Assembly (NCBI GenBank): GCA_040510375.1
Contig: JBEVJC010000017.1
Location: 186,001 to 250,000 of the forward strand
DNA length: 64,000 nt
Origin: JBEVJC01 sp040510375
Lineage (GTDB): Bacteria > Bacteroidota > Bacteroidia > Chitinophagales > Chitinophagaceae
Direction of reading: 5' to 3'
Shown here one piece after another: positions 37,919 through 47,774 of this stretch; position 1 is the stretch's first letter; each line of letters begins with the position of its first letter. The notes beneath the pieces are model-generated. The model did no database searches and was not told the origin of the DNA. It worked only from the letters and a program-made list of their open reading frames with translations. The translations under genes were made by a program, and so were the position numbers.

Positions 37919-40111
37919 ATGGCTACCAAAAAAAGCAATACTCCCGAAGAAAAAAAAATCCAGGAGGAAACAGGAAAAACAATCGACCTCCGCCCGGATA
38001 CTGAATCATCACTAAATGAATTCCTGACAACCAATCACGGGTTAAGGATCAGCGATGATCACAATTCGCTAAAGGCCGGTGAACGGGGTCCTACCCTGCT
38101 GGAAGATTTTATACTCCGCGAAAAAATTACCCATTTTGATCACGAACGGATTCCTGAACGTGTGGTGCATGCACGTGGTGCTGCTGCACATGGTGTTTTC
38201 AAAGTGTACAGTCCGCAGGGTGAATTTACAAAGGCAGGATTCCTGAATGATACTGAAACAGAAACGCCGGTATTCGTTAGATTCTCGACCGTTGCCGGTT
38301 CAAGAGGTTCCACTGATCTTGCACGTGATGTGCGTGGTTTTGCGGTTAAATTTTATACACAGGAAGGCAATTTTGATCTTGTAGGTAATAATATGCCGGT
38401 ATTCTTTATCCAGGATGCCATCAAATTTCCCGACCTGATTCATGCGGTCAAACCCGAACCCCATAATGAAATCCCGCAGGCAGCATCGGCTCACGATACC
38501 TTCTGGGATTTTGTATCGCTGAATACCGAAGCCACCCATATGATAATGTGGCTGATGAGCGACCGTGCACTCCCACGCAGTTATCGTATGATGGAGGGGT
38601 TTGGTGTACATACATTCCGGCTGATTAATGCTGAAGGGAAATCGTTTTTTGTAAAATTTCACTGGAAACCATTACTGGGCGTGCATTCCGTTGCATGGGA
38701 CGAGGCCCAGGTTATTTCAGGTAAGGATCCGGATTTCCATCGGCGCGACCTCTGGGAATCGATTGAAAACGGGGCATTCCCGGAATGGGAACTAGGACTC
38801 CAGATCATTCCTGAAGAAGATGAATTCAATTATGAATTTGATCTTCTTGATCCTACTAAAATTGTTCCTGAGGAACTGGTGCCGGTGATCAGGGTTGGTA
38901 AAATGACGCTTAACAGAAACCCGGATAATTTTTTTGCAGAGACCGAACAGGTGGCGTTTCATGTGGGCCACCTTGTACCAGGTATTGATTTTACCAATGA
39001 CCCTTTATTACAGGGACGTTTGTTTTCCTATACAGATACCCAGCTGATCCGGTTGGGCGGACCCAATTTCCATGAGATTCCGATTAACAGGCCGGTATGC
39101 CCGGTTCACAATAACCAGCGCGACGGTTATATGCGTCAGACCATCAATAAAGGACAATCGAGTTACAATCCCAATACTACCGGTGCGGGATGCCCCATGC
39201 AGGCGGGTTCCAGCCAGGGAGGTTTTACCAGTCATCATGAACGGATTGATGCTGTCAAAACAAGGACACGCAGCAAAAGCTTTTTTGATTATTTCAGTCA
39301 GGCAACATTGTTTTTCAACAGCCAGAGCGAACCGGAGAAAAACCATATAGTTGATGCCCTTCGTTTTGAACTGGGTAAGGTGGATAATGTCGCCATCCGC
39401 CAGAGAATGCTGGGTGTGCTGACCTTTGTCGATAAAGGTCTTGCAGCGCAGGTAGCATTTGGTCTGGGTCTTTCGATTCCGGAAGATATCGGTCTGGTGA
39501 ATCAAAGCATCCCGGCCGATGAAGATCCGCACCGCTACCAGCCGATCCTGCAGGATTCATCATTGGTATCCTCAACAGCGTTAAGTATGGCAGGTTATGT
39601 GCTCGATTCAATCGTCACGCGCAAAATAGCTGTCCTGGCTGCACATGGTGTGGATGAGGACTCGCTGAATAAAGTCCGCCGGAAATTAATGGAAGAAGGA
39701 GCAGTTGTAGAAATCATTGCACCCCAGCTCGGAACCATTACCGGTAAAAACGGCGAAGAAATAATAGCAGACCGGTCACTGTTAACCACGGCTTCGGTTT
39801 TGTATGATGCGGTTTATGTACCAGGTGGTACTAATTGTACCGCTACGCTTGCATCAGATCCCGATGCCATTCATTTCCTCAACCAGGCATATAAACATTG
39901 TAAACCTGTTGCTGCCCACGTTGATGCAATGGAAGTGCTGAACAGTACTTATTTTTCAAAAAAACTTCCGGAAAGTACGGCCGAATCTGTGGCATTACGG
40001 GAAGGAGTGGTTATAGGAGACGACCCGGCCCTGCTGGCAGATTCATTTATCAACGCAATCAAAAAGCACCGGTTCTGGGAAAGGGAAAAAGCAAGAAAAA
40101 TCCCGGCCTGA
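37919..40111 (+). CDS. katE: Large-subunit catalase HPII
   Basis: 730 aa, the length of clade-2 catalases. Catalytic His84 lies in RVVHARG, Asn157 in LVGNNMP and the haem ligand Tyr371 in RLFSYTDTQ. The core is followed by a linker and a C-terminal flavodoxin/DJ-1-like domain (IAVLAAHGVDEDSL, DAVYVPGGTNC, about 560-690) found only in large-subunit catalases. It disproportionates H2O2 in the cytoplasm. It is second gene of the DUF892 operon and is followed by a strong terminator; the convergent gene encodes a defective sigma-54 activator homologue. Confidence 0.96.
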   Translation: MATKKSNTPEEKKIQEETGKTIDLRPDTESSLNEFLTTNHGLRISDDHNSLKAGERGPTLLEDFILREKITHFDHERIPERVVHARGAAAHGVFKVYSPQGEFTKAGFLNDTETETPVFVRFSTVAGSRGSTDLARDVRGFAVKFYTQEGNFDLVGNNMPVFFIQDAIKFPDLIHAVKPEPHNEIPQAASAHDTFWDFVSLNTEATHMIMWLMSDRALPRSYRMMEGFGVHTFRLINAEGKSFFVKFHWKPLLGVHSVAWDEAQVISGKDPDFHRRDLWESIENGAFPEWELGLQIIPEEDEFNYEFDLLDPTKIVPEELVPVIRVGKMTLNRNPDNFFAETEQVAFHVGHLVPGIDFTNDPLLQGRLFSYTDTQLIRLGGPNFHEIPINRPVCPVHNNQRDGYMRQTINKGQSSYNPNTTGAGCPMQAGSSQGGFTSHHERIDAVKTRTRSKSFFDYFSQATLFFNSQSEPEKNHIVDALRFELGKVDNVAIRQRMLGVLTFVDKGLAAQVAFGLGLSIPEDIGLVNQSIPADEDPHRYQPILQDSSLVSSTALSMAGYVLDSIVTRKIAVLAAHGVDEDSLNKVRRKLMEEGAVVEIIAPQLGTITGKNGEEIIADRSLLTTASVLYDAVYVPGGTNCTATLASDPDAIHFLNQAYKHCKPVAAHVDAMEVLNSTYFSKKLPESTAESVALREGVVIGDDPALLADSFINAIKKHRFWEREKARKIPA

Positions 40112-40205
40112 TTACCTGACCCAACGCGAATAAATTCACTTTGCATTGAAGTAAATTCATCAGCCTTCGCAGATTAACTCGTCATTCCGGATAATCCGGA
40201 CAAAC

Positions 40206-40245
40206 AAAAACGTCGTTCCTTTATGATAAGGGAACGACGTTTTTT
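40206..40245. terminator. Bidirectional terminator between KatE and the activator-like gene
   Basis: AAAAACGTCGTTCC pairs with GGAACGACGTTTTT (14 bp). The A run on one side and the T run on the other make it a canonical terminator in both directions, 16 bp before the stop of the minus-strand gene. Confidence 0.88.
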
Positions 40246-40260
40246 ATGAAAGCGCGGTAA

Positions 40261-41151
40261 TCAGGCGGCAAATTCCTGGTACATCCTTAATTTACTATAT
40301 AGTGTCTTGCGACTGATGTTCAGTATTGCTGCTGCTTTCTTTTTATTATAACTTGCTTCCTGCAGGGCTTGCTGGATCATTTTATGTTCTGCAGTAAGGA
40401 TCGCTTTTCGTAAGGAACTTGCGTCATTATTATACTCTTTGAGATATAACGGCAAAAACGATTCGTGTAATTCCTCCCCATCTTTTGCAAGCATCGCTGC
40501 CTGGCAGATTACTTCCCTTAGTTCATTAAGATCACCGGGCCATGCATAATCCATACAACGTTTCATAGTTGCAGATGTTATACCGGTGATATTACGTCCC
40601 CACTCCATATTCACTTTCGCCAGGAAATAATTAACGAAGAACTGGATATTCTTTATATGGTTACGTAATGGCGGCACTACCAGTACCGTGGCTGGTTCCA
40701 CAGGAAGTGTATGTTCAATGGTTGCGACCCTGTTGCGGCCATTGTGCATGTTTGCCAGGATCCGGCAATTTAAACTCCTGGTCAACCGGTCAATAAGTTC
40801 TTTCTGCCGCGGGGCAGTAAGTTCAGCCAGGTGGTTGAGCAACACCGTTCCGCCCATCAACCATTCCCCCATTCCGGATTCAACCATCCGGAGTACTTCG
40901 TTCAGGTCGCGTTTTACTGTATGCAGGTTAGGTGAGCCCGGTAAATGGATTTCAACCGTACGGCATTCCACCGTTAAAAACGGCTTGTCATTCCTTGTAC
41001 TGAAATCATGGATCGCCCCGGCTACCAACTGGTTTACGTGATCATGCTGGCAATAAAGGAAGACCGGATCTGTATTTTTGGCAACTTCAGGAATCTGTGA
41101 AGAGGCGAAGTCGAGCAAATGCTCTTTAGCAAACGTTGAAATTCTTTGCAT
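40261..41151 (-). CDS. Sigma-54 activator-like protein with inactivated AAA+ domain and Fis-type HTH
   Basis: 296 aa. The fold follows NtrC-family AAA+ domains: residues 30-62 align with the Walker A region, but the GETGTGKE loop is replaced by CQHDHVNQ (34-41). GGTVLLNHLAEL (100-111) aligns with Walker B, but the DE pair is NH (106-107). No GAFTGA loop is present. The C-terminal parts are intact: WPGDLNELREV (204-214, as WPGNVRELE) and a Fis-like HTH (NKKKAAAILNISRKTLYSKL). It should bind DNA but not hydrolyse ATP or remodel sigma-54, so an inhibitor or architectural role is likelier than activation. Confidence 0.75.
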   Translation of the reverse strand: MQRISTFAKEHLLDFASSQIPEVAKNTDPVFLYCQHDHVNQLVAGAIHDFSTRNDKPFLTVECRTVEIHLPGSPNLHTVKRDLNEVLRMVESGMGEWLMGGTVLLNHLAELTAPRQKELIDRLTRSLNCRILANMHNGRNRVATIEHTLPVEPATVLVVPPLRNHIKNIQFFVNYFLAKVNMEWGRNITGITSATMKRCMDYAWPGDLNELREVICQAAMLAKDGEELHESFLPLYLKEYNNDASSLRKAILTAEHKMIQQALQEASYNKKKAAAILNISRKTLYSKLRMYQEFAA

Positions 41152-41475
41152 AAAATTTTTTTAAAGTGATCAAATCAATTGACAGAAATCAGGACACTAC
41201 CTTAAAAACAAGATGCAAACGGTACATTAAAATTGTTCAAAAAATGTGTTCGTCCCGGACCCGGGAGCACTATGTATTACGCCAATAAGTGCGCGTACAT
41301 GAAAATTAAGACGATCCACTGAGAAACAAAAGGAATGATTATCTATTTTTTTGGATTTTATTCAAAAATCAGGGATTTCACGGAGAAGGTATTTCCGGTA
41401 TACCTTGCTTTTACGGGATGGCACGTGGACCACGCGGGCTGCAGTTATGCGCAATACCTGGCAAGAATCCGGGAC
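41152..41475. other. Intergenic region downstream of the alpha/beta hydrolase
   Basis: 324 bp. No exact TAnnTTTG element is found for the activator-like gene starting at 41151. A TGGCACG heptamer occurs at 41418-41424 but points away from any gene start. A 58-codon open frame (41335-41511, plus strand) is not supported as a gene. Confidence 0.4.
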
Positions 41476-42444
41476 CTATTTTTGAGCATTGTTCCCTTCA
41501 AGAAAGGATAACACATTCTGCCTGAAGGCGGGCAGGTCCTGGATATGCGGAATATGGCCAACTCCTTCCAGTTCAACCAGGGTAGAATGAACCAGTTTGC
41601 TATTGAACCAGCGGCCGAGTTGTGGATACTGGCCGTGCTGCGCCGCTACCTCTTTCGTTAACAAAGCTTTCCCAACCACGGTCCTGTCGGCCTGGCCGAT
41701 AATAAGCAACGCCGTGGTACGGATACTGTCAAATTCATAAAGTACCGGCTGTTCAAAGATCATCTCATAGGTTGCAGCACTTGCCCAGGTACCCTGTTTA
41801 AAATCGGGTCGGTTTAGTGCTTCCCATTGCGCCTGGACATACTGGTCGTATTCCGGTTTCCATACGGGAAAATAACTTTGCTGGTACTTTTTAAGTGTAT
41901 TAAAATCGGCCTTCAGTTCTTCTTTATATTCCTGGTCAAATGTTTTATAGGGAACAAATGTTTTATAATCTTCCAGCCCGATCGGGTTTTCATAAATCAC
42001 AGAGTTCACAATAGCAGGATACATCAGTATGAAACGGGATGCCAGCATTCCTCCCATGGAGTGGGCAATGATATTGATACTCTTTATACCCAGGGTATCG
42101 ATAAGTTTTTTGGTATTATAAGCCAGGATCTGGAACGAATAACTGGTGGCCGGTTTATCTGAAAAGCCAAATCCAACCTGGTCGGGTGCGATAACCCGGT
42201 AACCAGCATCAACCAGGAAGCTGATTACATCTTTCCAGTAATAGCCATTAAAATTCTTTCCATGGAGAAGCAGGACTGTATTACCATTTGGCTGAAGCGG
42301 ACTGATGTCCATATAGGCCATGCGGACGGGTTGCTGCTCAATGGTAAGCTGGAGATATTTAACAGGCGCAGGGTATACTACGGTTGACTGTGCAAACAAT
42401 GAACCCTGGAAAAATACCAATAACAAAAAGAAAAATGATTTCAT
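41476..42444 (-). CDS. Alpha/beta hydrolase, secreted
   Basis: 322 aa from the ATG at 42444, which opens a signal peptide (MKSFFFLLLVFFQGSLFAQS); an upstream TTG at 42492 is rejected. The fold is shown by LLLHGKNFNGYYW (oxyanion region), nucleophile Ser129 in AHSMGG, an Asp in IIGQADRTV and the catalytic His in EGVGHIPH. The substrate is unknown. It is the last gene of the co-directional TolC-HlyD-MFS-kinase-hydrolase run, 48 bp after the kinase. Confidence 0.87.
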   Translation of the reverse strand: MKSFFFLLLVFFQGSLFAQSTVVYPAPVKYLQLTIEQQPVRMAYMDISPLQPNGNTVLLLHGKNFNGYYWKDVISFLVDAGYRVIAPDQVGFGFSDKPATSYSFQILAYNTKKLIDTLGIKSINIIAHSMGGMLASRFILMYPAIVNSVIYENPIGLEDYKTFVPYKTFDQEYKEELKADFNTLKKYQQSYFPVWKPEYDQYVQAQWEALNRPDFKQGTWASAATYEMIFEQPVLYEFDSIRTTALLIIGQADRTVVGKALLTKEVAAQHGQYPQLGRWFNSKLVHSTLVELEGVGHIPHIQDLPAFRQNVLSFLEGNNAQK

Positions 42445-42492
42445 AAAACGGCATTGAAGTGTATACAGGATCGCCGCCCGAAACCGTGCCAA

Positions 42493-43602
42493 CTAATTTA
42501 TCGGCAGGGTAAAATGAAATACCGAGCCCGTACCTTCTGTACTTTCCACCCAGATCCTGCCCTTGTGTAATGAAATCAGCTGCCTGCACAGATGGAGCCC
42601 AAGTCCCAGGCCCTTAAAGTTGGCACGATGGCCTTTTACCCGGTAAAACCGGTTCCAGATATTTTCAACCTCAGCCTGCGGAATACCCATTCCAAAATCC
42701 TGGACACTGACATGGAAAACCTCCCCTTCCCTGGCAGAACGAACAATCACTTCTGTTGCTCCGGGAGAATATTTGATGGCATTGGTCAGCAGGTTGATCA
42801 CCACCTGTTCCATTCGCAACGCATCTACATTTAGCAACAGGTCCTGGTGTTCACTTTCGTATCGGATGGCATGCTCCGGGTGACTCTGTTGCACCGTCTC
42901 AATGGCGTTGTTTATAAACTCGGTGGCACTGGTGGGCACAGTATTTATTTCAAGCCTTCCGGCCTGTGACTTTGCAAAATCAACCAGTTCTACCAGGAGA
43001 TTGGTCATCCTGTTCACCTGTTTATCCGCTTTATTGGTTAACTCACCAATCCGTTCAGGCCATTCCCGCATCAGCTGGATACAGGCTTTTACACTGGTCA
43101 GTGGCGTACGTAGTTCATGACCGAGCAGTCCTATAAATTCATCCTTATAGAGATTGGATTTCTGGAGTTCAATATTGGCCTGGGTAAGCCTTGCTTCCAT
43201 GGCCACCTGTATGGAAATATCCCGGGCTATCTTTGATGCACCGATGATCTCACCCGCGTTATTCCTCACCGGTGAAACGGTCAGTGAAATATCAACAAGG
43301 GAACCATCCTTTTTCCGGCGGACCGTCTGGAAGTGATCAATACGATCCCCTGCAATGATCGATTTGATAATAACCTCTTCTTCATTTAACCGGTCAGCAG
43401 GAAGAAGGATACTGATATGTTTTCCGAGAACTTCTTCCTCGGTATATCCAAATAACCTTTCGGCCGACTGATTCCAGCTGGTGATGATACTTTCCAGGGT
43501 TTTACTGATGATCGCATCTTCCGATGATTCCACAATGGATGCAAGCATCGCCTGTTTCCATTCGATATCGTTGAACACGCCGCTGGTCGACTCGATGCCC
43601 AT
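42493..43602 (-). CDS. PAS-domain sensor histidine kinase (HisKA type)
   Basis: 369 aa, cytoplasmic. One PAS domain covers about 20-130 (SSEDAIISKTLESIITSWNQSAERLFGYTEEEVLGK). HisKA His162 is in GHELRTPL, the N box is NLLTNAIKYS, and the G boxes are DFGMGIP and GLGLGLHL. No response regulator is adjacent. It follows the MFS gene of the efflux operon by 104 bp, so it may sense a ligand related to the exported compound; that link is inference. Confidence 0.88.
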   Translation of the reverse strand: MGIESTSGVFNDIEWKQAMLASIVESSEDAIISKTLESIITSWNQSAERLFGYTEEEVLGKHISILLPADRLNEEEVIIKSIIAGDRIDHFQTVRRKKDGSLVDISLTVSPVRNNAGEIIGASKIARDISIQVAMEARLTQANIELQKSNLYKDEFIGLLGHELRTPLTSVKACIQLMREWPERIGELTNKADKQVNRMTNLLVELVDFAKSQAGRLEINTVPTSATEFINNAIETVQQSHPEHAIRYESEHQDLLLNVDALRMEQVVINLLTNAIKYSPGATEVIVRSAREGEVFHVSVQDFGMGIPQAEVENIWNRFYRVKGHRANFKGLGLGLHLCRQLISLHKGRIWVESTEGTGSVFHFTLPIN

Positions 43603-43706
43603 AAGGAATTATTGATTTGAAAATAGCACGGTTTGTATACTTGCAAGATAATGTAATTCTACACGGGTTGCCATGTTTGAATTTCCCGTTTTCCCGCTGC
43701 TATAAT

Positions 43707-45254
43707 TCACTGAACCGATGGTGCTCCGGTTGCGGGTTCAGGCTGGTTCAAAACTGCATACCGCTGGATAAGCCAGCCCCGGACCGACCAGATTATTACC
43801 AGCACAGATACAAAAATCCCGGCAATGATAATATATCCCGTTAGTTCCTTGGATGCTGCCAGGGTGGCCTGCGCTTCCAGGAGCCGGGAATATTCGGAAG
43901 CAACGGGACTTCCCGGACGAAACTGGGAGGTATCGGTAAGACCGCCGATATAATTGATATGTTTCCATTGCTGGGCATACAACAGATAATTATAAACGCC
44001 TCCGAATACAGTGACAGCAAGAAACGAACGCACCACCAGTACCATCCCCACGGCCGGTAAGGCCAGGGGTAAGGGGAGTTTATTGGTAGCAAATAAACCC
44101 AGTGAAATATACAACAACACAGTAGCAAATCCCTTTACCAGCGAAGGCACAATAAAATCATCATAGGAAAACTGCACGGAGAACCGGTTATACATGAGGA
44201 TATGGTAAATCACAAACGAAATAAATCCGGCGATCATCAATATCCGCGGGTTCAGGTTTTTTTCATACCAGATATAACAAAGAACGGCCCCGATAAATAC
44301 CCCGGGAATCAGGTAAAGGTTGATGGCGGTGCTTCGCATGGTCTCGTACCTTAGTATTCCTCCTGATAAAGCTGACTGGAAAAGAGTGGGCGTAAAAATG
44401 CCAAGGACAAAAAACAGGATCAGGGAAGTACGCACTTTTGGTTGCCGGAAAAGAACCAGGTTGATCAACGGACGTTTTATAACCAGCTGGCGGCGGCTGT
44501 ATAACAATAATAGCAGCAGGGAAACAAACGAAGCAGCCCTGATTTTTTCAGATTGAAACCAGTCTTCTACTTTACCATACGTTACCACATAATTAAGCAG
44601 CATCATGGAAGCGGCAAATAACATCATCCCCACCCAGTCGATCTGGTATAATGGTACAACTTTTTTCAATGGATGTTTTTCAACCAGCAGCAGCACCAGT
44701 ATAAGACAGACTCCAAGCACAATATACACCGCCAGGTATGCCATACGCCAGTTCCGTATATACGCTTCGCGGCTCATAAACCAGGTCATAAAATAGATAC
44801 TTGCCAATGCCGTCGAATAGATGAAGGGATAAACGCGGGTTATATCAAGTTTTTTACTCCAGATCCCCAGCCACATAATGAGGACTTCTATAAAAGCAGT
44901 CATCTTGGAAAAACCAAGAAACAAAGTGGCACCAACCATGACCCAGGGATTTCCGGTTGTGGCACACACAATATTCATGGCCAGCATGGTGGTCAGTCCA
45001 TATAACAACATTACCTTTCCGGGAAACCGTTGTTTCAACCGCACGATTATCAGCAAACAAAGTCCCATTCCCAGGTACAGGCAATTGGTTGCAACCGTGA
45101 ATGGCTCGGCATAATCACCCAGCGCGCTGTACATGTCGATCACATTTCCCAGGTACACCCCGTTAAAGGAAAGAAGCACAAATGCCAGGAGAAACAGCAC
45201 CGGTAGCCTGACAGCCATCGGCACCCATTTATAGAAGAGATCATAAAATTCCAT
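43707..45254 (-). CDS. MFS transporter of the DHA2/EmrB-like type
   Basis: 515 aa with about 14 helices. Conserved features are weak in the usual MFS motif A, but the size, helix number and gene order (outer-membrane TolC, periplasmic HlyD, then MFS) identify the inner-membrane pump of an EmrAB-TolC-like tripartite exporter. Loop sequences such as MSREAYIRNWRMAYL and LFRQPKVRTSLILFFVLGIFTP resemble Bacteroidota members. It begins 11 bp after the HlyD gene and expels hydrophobic compounds. Confidence 0.85.
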   Translation of the reverse strand: MEFYDLFYKWVPMAVRLPVLFLLAFVLLSFNGVYLGNVIDMYSALGDYAEPFTVATNCLYLGMGLCLLIIVRLKQRFPGKVMLLYGLTTMLAMNIVCATTGNPWVMVGATLFLGFSKMTAFIEVLIMWLGIWSKKLDITRVYPFIYSTALASIYFMTWFMSREAYIRNWRMAYLAVYIVLGVCLILVLLLVEKHPLKKVVPLYQIDWVGMMLFAASMMLLNYVVTYGKVEDWFQSEKIRAASFVSLLLLLLYSRRQLVIKRPLINLVLFRQPKVRTSLILFFVLGIFTPTLFQSALSGGILRYETMRSTAINLYLIPGVFIGAVLCYIWYEKNLNPRILMIAGFISFVIYHILMYNRFSVQFSYDDFIVPSLVKGFATVLLYISLGLFATNKLPLPLALPAVGMVLVVRSFLAVTVFGGVYNYLLYAQQWKHINYIGGLTDTSQFRPGSPVASEYSRLLEAQATLAASKELTGYIIIAGIFVSVLVIIWSVRGWLIQRYAVLNQPEPATGAPSVQ

Positions 45255-45265
45255 ACCCGCTTATT

Positions 45266-46333
45266 TTAATCCGCTATCCTCACTTCTACATTCATCCCCG
45301 CCTTTAATAAATTAAAAACATCCCGGGAAGAACTGTCATGCATGAAGTCGATCCTCACGGGAATCCGCTGCTGCACTTTTACAAAATTCCCGGTGGAGTT
45401 GTCGACCGGTACAGCCGAATATTTGGAACCGGTGGCTTCAGAGATCGCAGTGATCCTGCCCTTGATTCTTTTACCATCCAGCGCATCCACCCGCATCGCC
45501 ATCTCGCGCCCGATGTATAACCCGGGCATGAGCGTTTCCTTATAGTTTGCCACCACCCATTTTTCGTCGTCGCGTGCAAACGTCAGTAATTGCTGACCTG
45601 GCTGCACCAGTTGTCCTTCCTGGATTATCCTTCGGCCTGCAACACCATCGTATGGAGCAACGATCACGGTATAGGAAAGATTAAGCCGTGCATAATCAAG
45701 GGCGGCCTGTGATCTTTTTATTTCCGCTTCATTCACAAAAACCCTTTTATATGTCTCCTGTGCCGAAAGACCCGTTGTTGTCCGTTGCCGCTGAAGGGCT
45801 TCGGTCTGCGCAAGTAATGAATGATACTCGGCACTTACCTGGTCAAATTGTTGTTGGGTTGCAGCTCCATCATCCAGCAAATTCCTGAACCTGCGGTAAT
45901 TTTGTTCGGCATTGAGTAATTGTGCTTCGGCAGAGCGGATATTGGCATCCACCACCTGTATATTACTCGACACCGTGCTTACGGAAGAAGTGCTGACTTC
46001 CCGCGAAGCTGTTGCCTGCAACAACGCTGCTTCTGCCTGCAATACCTGGATGGCATATTCACGGTCGTCTATGATCACCAGGGTATCTCCTTTTTTCACC
46101 CGCTGGAATTCGTTAAACCGTACTTCCAGTATATAACCCTGGATCCTGGTATTAACCGGGTTGAGGTATTGTTCTACCTGCGCATCATTTGTATAGAGAT
46201 TTGTCTCGGTACCGGTGTATCTTTTTACCGCCCAGTAGATGCCCGCGGCAATCGTGGCCAGCAATAATATATTCACCAGGTAGATGGCCAACTTCCTTCT
46301 TTTGGCTTTTGGGTGGGGATTAACTTCAGTCAT
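45266..46333 (-). CDS. HlyD/EmrA-family membrane-fusion protein
   Basis: 355 aa. A single N-terminal helix (LAIYLVNILLLATIAAGIYWAV) anchors it in the inner membrane. A biotinyl-lipoyl half-motif (NTRIQGYILEVRFNEFQRVKKGDTLVIID) is followed by a coiled-coil hairpin (about 95-210) and the second half (VIVAPYDGVAGRRIIQEGQLVQPGQQL). It bridges the MFS pump and TolC. It is the middle gene of the efflux operon, 9 bp after TolC. Confidence 0.92.
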   Translation of the reverse strand: MTEVNPHPKAKRRKLAIYLVNILLLATIAAGIYWAVKRYTGTETNLYTNDAQVEQYLNPVNTRIQGYILEVRFNEFQRVKKGDTLVIIDDREYAIQVLQAEAALLQATASREVSTSSVSTVSSNIQVVDANIRSAEAQLLNAEQNYRRFRNLLDDGAATQQQFDQVSAEYHSLLAQTEALQRQRTTTGLSAQETYKRVFVNEAEIKRSQAALDYARLNLSYTVIVAPYDGVAGRRIIQEGQLVQPGQQLLTFARDDEKWVVANYKETLMPGLYIGREMAMRVDALDGKRIKGRITAISEATGSKYSAVPVDNSTGNFVKVQQRIPVRIDFMHDSSSRDVFNLLKAGMNVEVRIAD

Positions 46334-46342
46334 AATTTCATT

Positions 46343-47662
46343 TTATAATTTTCCAATGGCATACAGAAGCTGGTAATAAGAATACTCTACATCGATCCTT
46401 GAGTTACTTACATCGAGCTCCGCTTCCACTTTAATATTGGTTGCATCAATCAGGTCGGTTTGCAAAGCAAGCTGGTTGAAATATTTTTTTTCAACGATCC
46501 TGAAATTTTCAAGGGCAGATGCTACATTGCGAACATTTGTCCTTAATTCTTCATTCGCTTCCAGGTAGCGGGTATAAGCCGTACTGACTTCCACATCTAC
46601 CTGCTGACGTTGCAGCTGCTGTGAAAGCTCGGCCTGTTTAAGCCGGAGATTGGCGGCCCTGATTTTAGGTCGCGACTGATAAATGGAAGAGATATTGTAC
46701 CTCAGTCCCACCCCCGCCTGGTATACGTTGTAGTAAACATTAATTGCAGGTAAAGAATTGAGAAAGGGCCGTTGCAGGGTGGACCCTGCGAAGAGCGCCA
46801 GTTGGGGCAATCGTTCCGATTTTACAATCCGGATATCAATTGCGGCCTGGCTGGTTTTCACATCCGAGATTTTCAACTGCAGGTTATTACGGTCCGACTC
46901 GCCCCTCAACTCCGCCAGTGATAACGGTATCCGCGGATGTACAAGATTGGTGTCAGGTTCCAGCCGGTATCCCGGTTGCATACCGATAACTATATTGAGC
47001 TGCTCATTAAGTATATCCAGGTTGTATGCAATTTTTTTTAAAGCCAGCTCAAAATCAGAGATGATAAGTTCGGTCCTTAAAACATCATTCTCCGTAACAG
47101 CTCCCTGTTTAAAAAGGGATTTGATATTCCTCAATCGCTCCCTCGCCAGGAAAAGATTATTGCTGAACACAATCCGCTGGTTAAACAACTTTAGTATATC
47201 GAGGTATTTCGCTGCTACCAGCAATCGTATTTCCTGCTGACTACTTTGTTGTTTTAGTCTCACAACTTTCTCTTCCAATGTTGCCTGCTCAATAATGGCA
47301 TTCACCTGGTTCCCTTTAAAAACAAGTTGTTCAGCGGTGACTGATAACCGGGTAAACGGGTGTGGGATTTTACCCTTCCTGTGGTCCCTGAATGAAGGCG
47401 ACCAGATATCCGCGTTACTCAGGTAAGCGTAATCAAATGAAGTCCCCAATTCGGGAAGCCGCGCCAGTCGCCGGATCTGAGTCTGTTCGGCTTCAATCTT
47501 TACTGCATTTGCCGAAAGCCGGAGTTCCACACTGTAACGCGCTGCAAGGCCGAAGACATCTTCCAGTGTAAGCACCTTTGCCTGAATCTGACCCTGGGCA
47601 GATAGGATAACAGGATACAGGAAAATAAAAAGGGTCAGGATTGATTTGAATTTCTTTTTCAT
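46343..47662 (-). CDS. TolC-family outer-membrane efflux protein
   Basis: 439 aa from the ATG at 47662 (MKKKFKSILTLFIFLYPVILSAQ signal); the frame extends upstream but without a signal. Two long repeats of coiled-coil helices (about 70-210 and 270-430) with LTLEDVFGLAARYSVEL at the start are typical of TolC. It forms the outer-membrane channel for the HlyD-MFS partners. First gene of the operon; no clear promoter element was found in the 112 bp upstream. Confidence 0.9.
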   Translation of the reverse strand: MKKKFKSILTLFIFLYPVILSAQGQIQAKVLTLEDVFGLAARYSVELRLSANAVKIEAEQTQIRRLARLPELGTSFDYAYLSNADIWSPSFRDHRKGKIPHPFTRLSVTAEQLVFKGNQVNAIIEQATLEEKVVRLKQQSSQQEIRLLVAAKYLDILKLFNQRIVFSNNLFLARERLRNIKSLFKQGAVTENDVLRTELIISDFELALKKIAYNLDILNEQLNIVIGMQPGYRLEPDTNLVHPRIPLSLAELRGESDRNNLQLKISDVKTSQAAIDIRIVKSERLPQLALFAGSTLQRPFLNSLPAINVYYNVYQAGVGLRYNISSIYQSRPKIRAANLRLKQAELSQQLQRQQVDVEVSTAYTRYLEANEELRTNVRNVASALENFRIVEKKYFNQLALQTDLIDATNIKVEAELDVSNSRIDVEYSYYQLLYAIGKL

Positions 47663-47774
47663 GATGATGAATTCAAAGATCATCCAACAACAAACACCAA
47701 TCAATTGTCCGACAGCGAAAAAATTTGTAGATATCAACAGCATTTAAAATAGCTGCGGGAAATTCAATAAAAAA

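Noticed and set aside
41335..41511. 58-codon plus-strand open frame after AGGA, between the activator-like gene and the hydrolase
   Set aside because: It overlaps the 3' end of the hydrolase by 36 bp, has no recognisable family and mixed composition, and lacks a promoter match.
42484..42492. TTGGCACG on the minus strand 40 bp upstream of the alpha/beta hydrolase
   Set aside because: The -24 box is perfect, but the -12 position reads CGGGC and the GC is at N11 spacing; it also lies at the end of the kinase coding region.
46758..47240. 160-codon plus-strand frame opposite TolC
   Set aside because: It is antisense to a clear coiled-coil TolC gene and has the composition of a reverse-frame shadow (Ser/Arg/Leu-rich).
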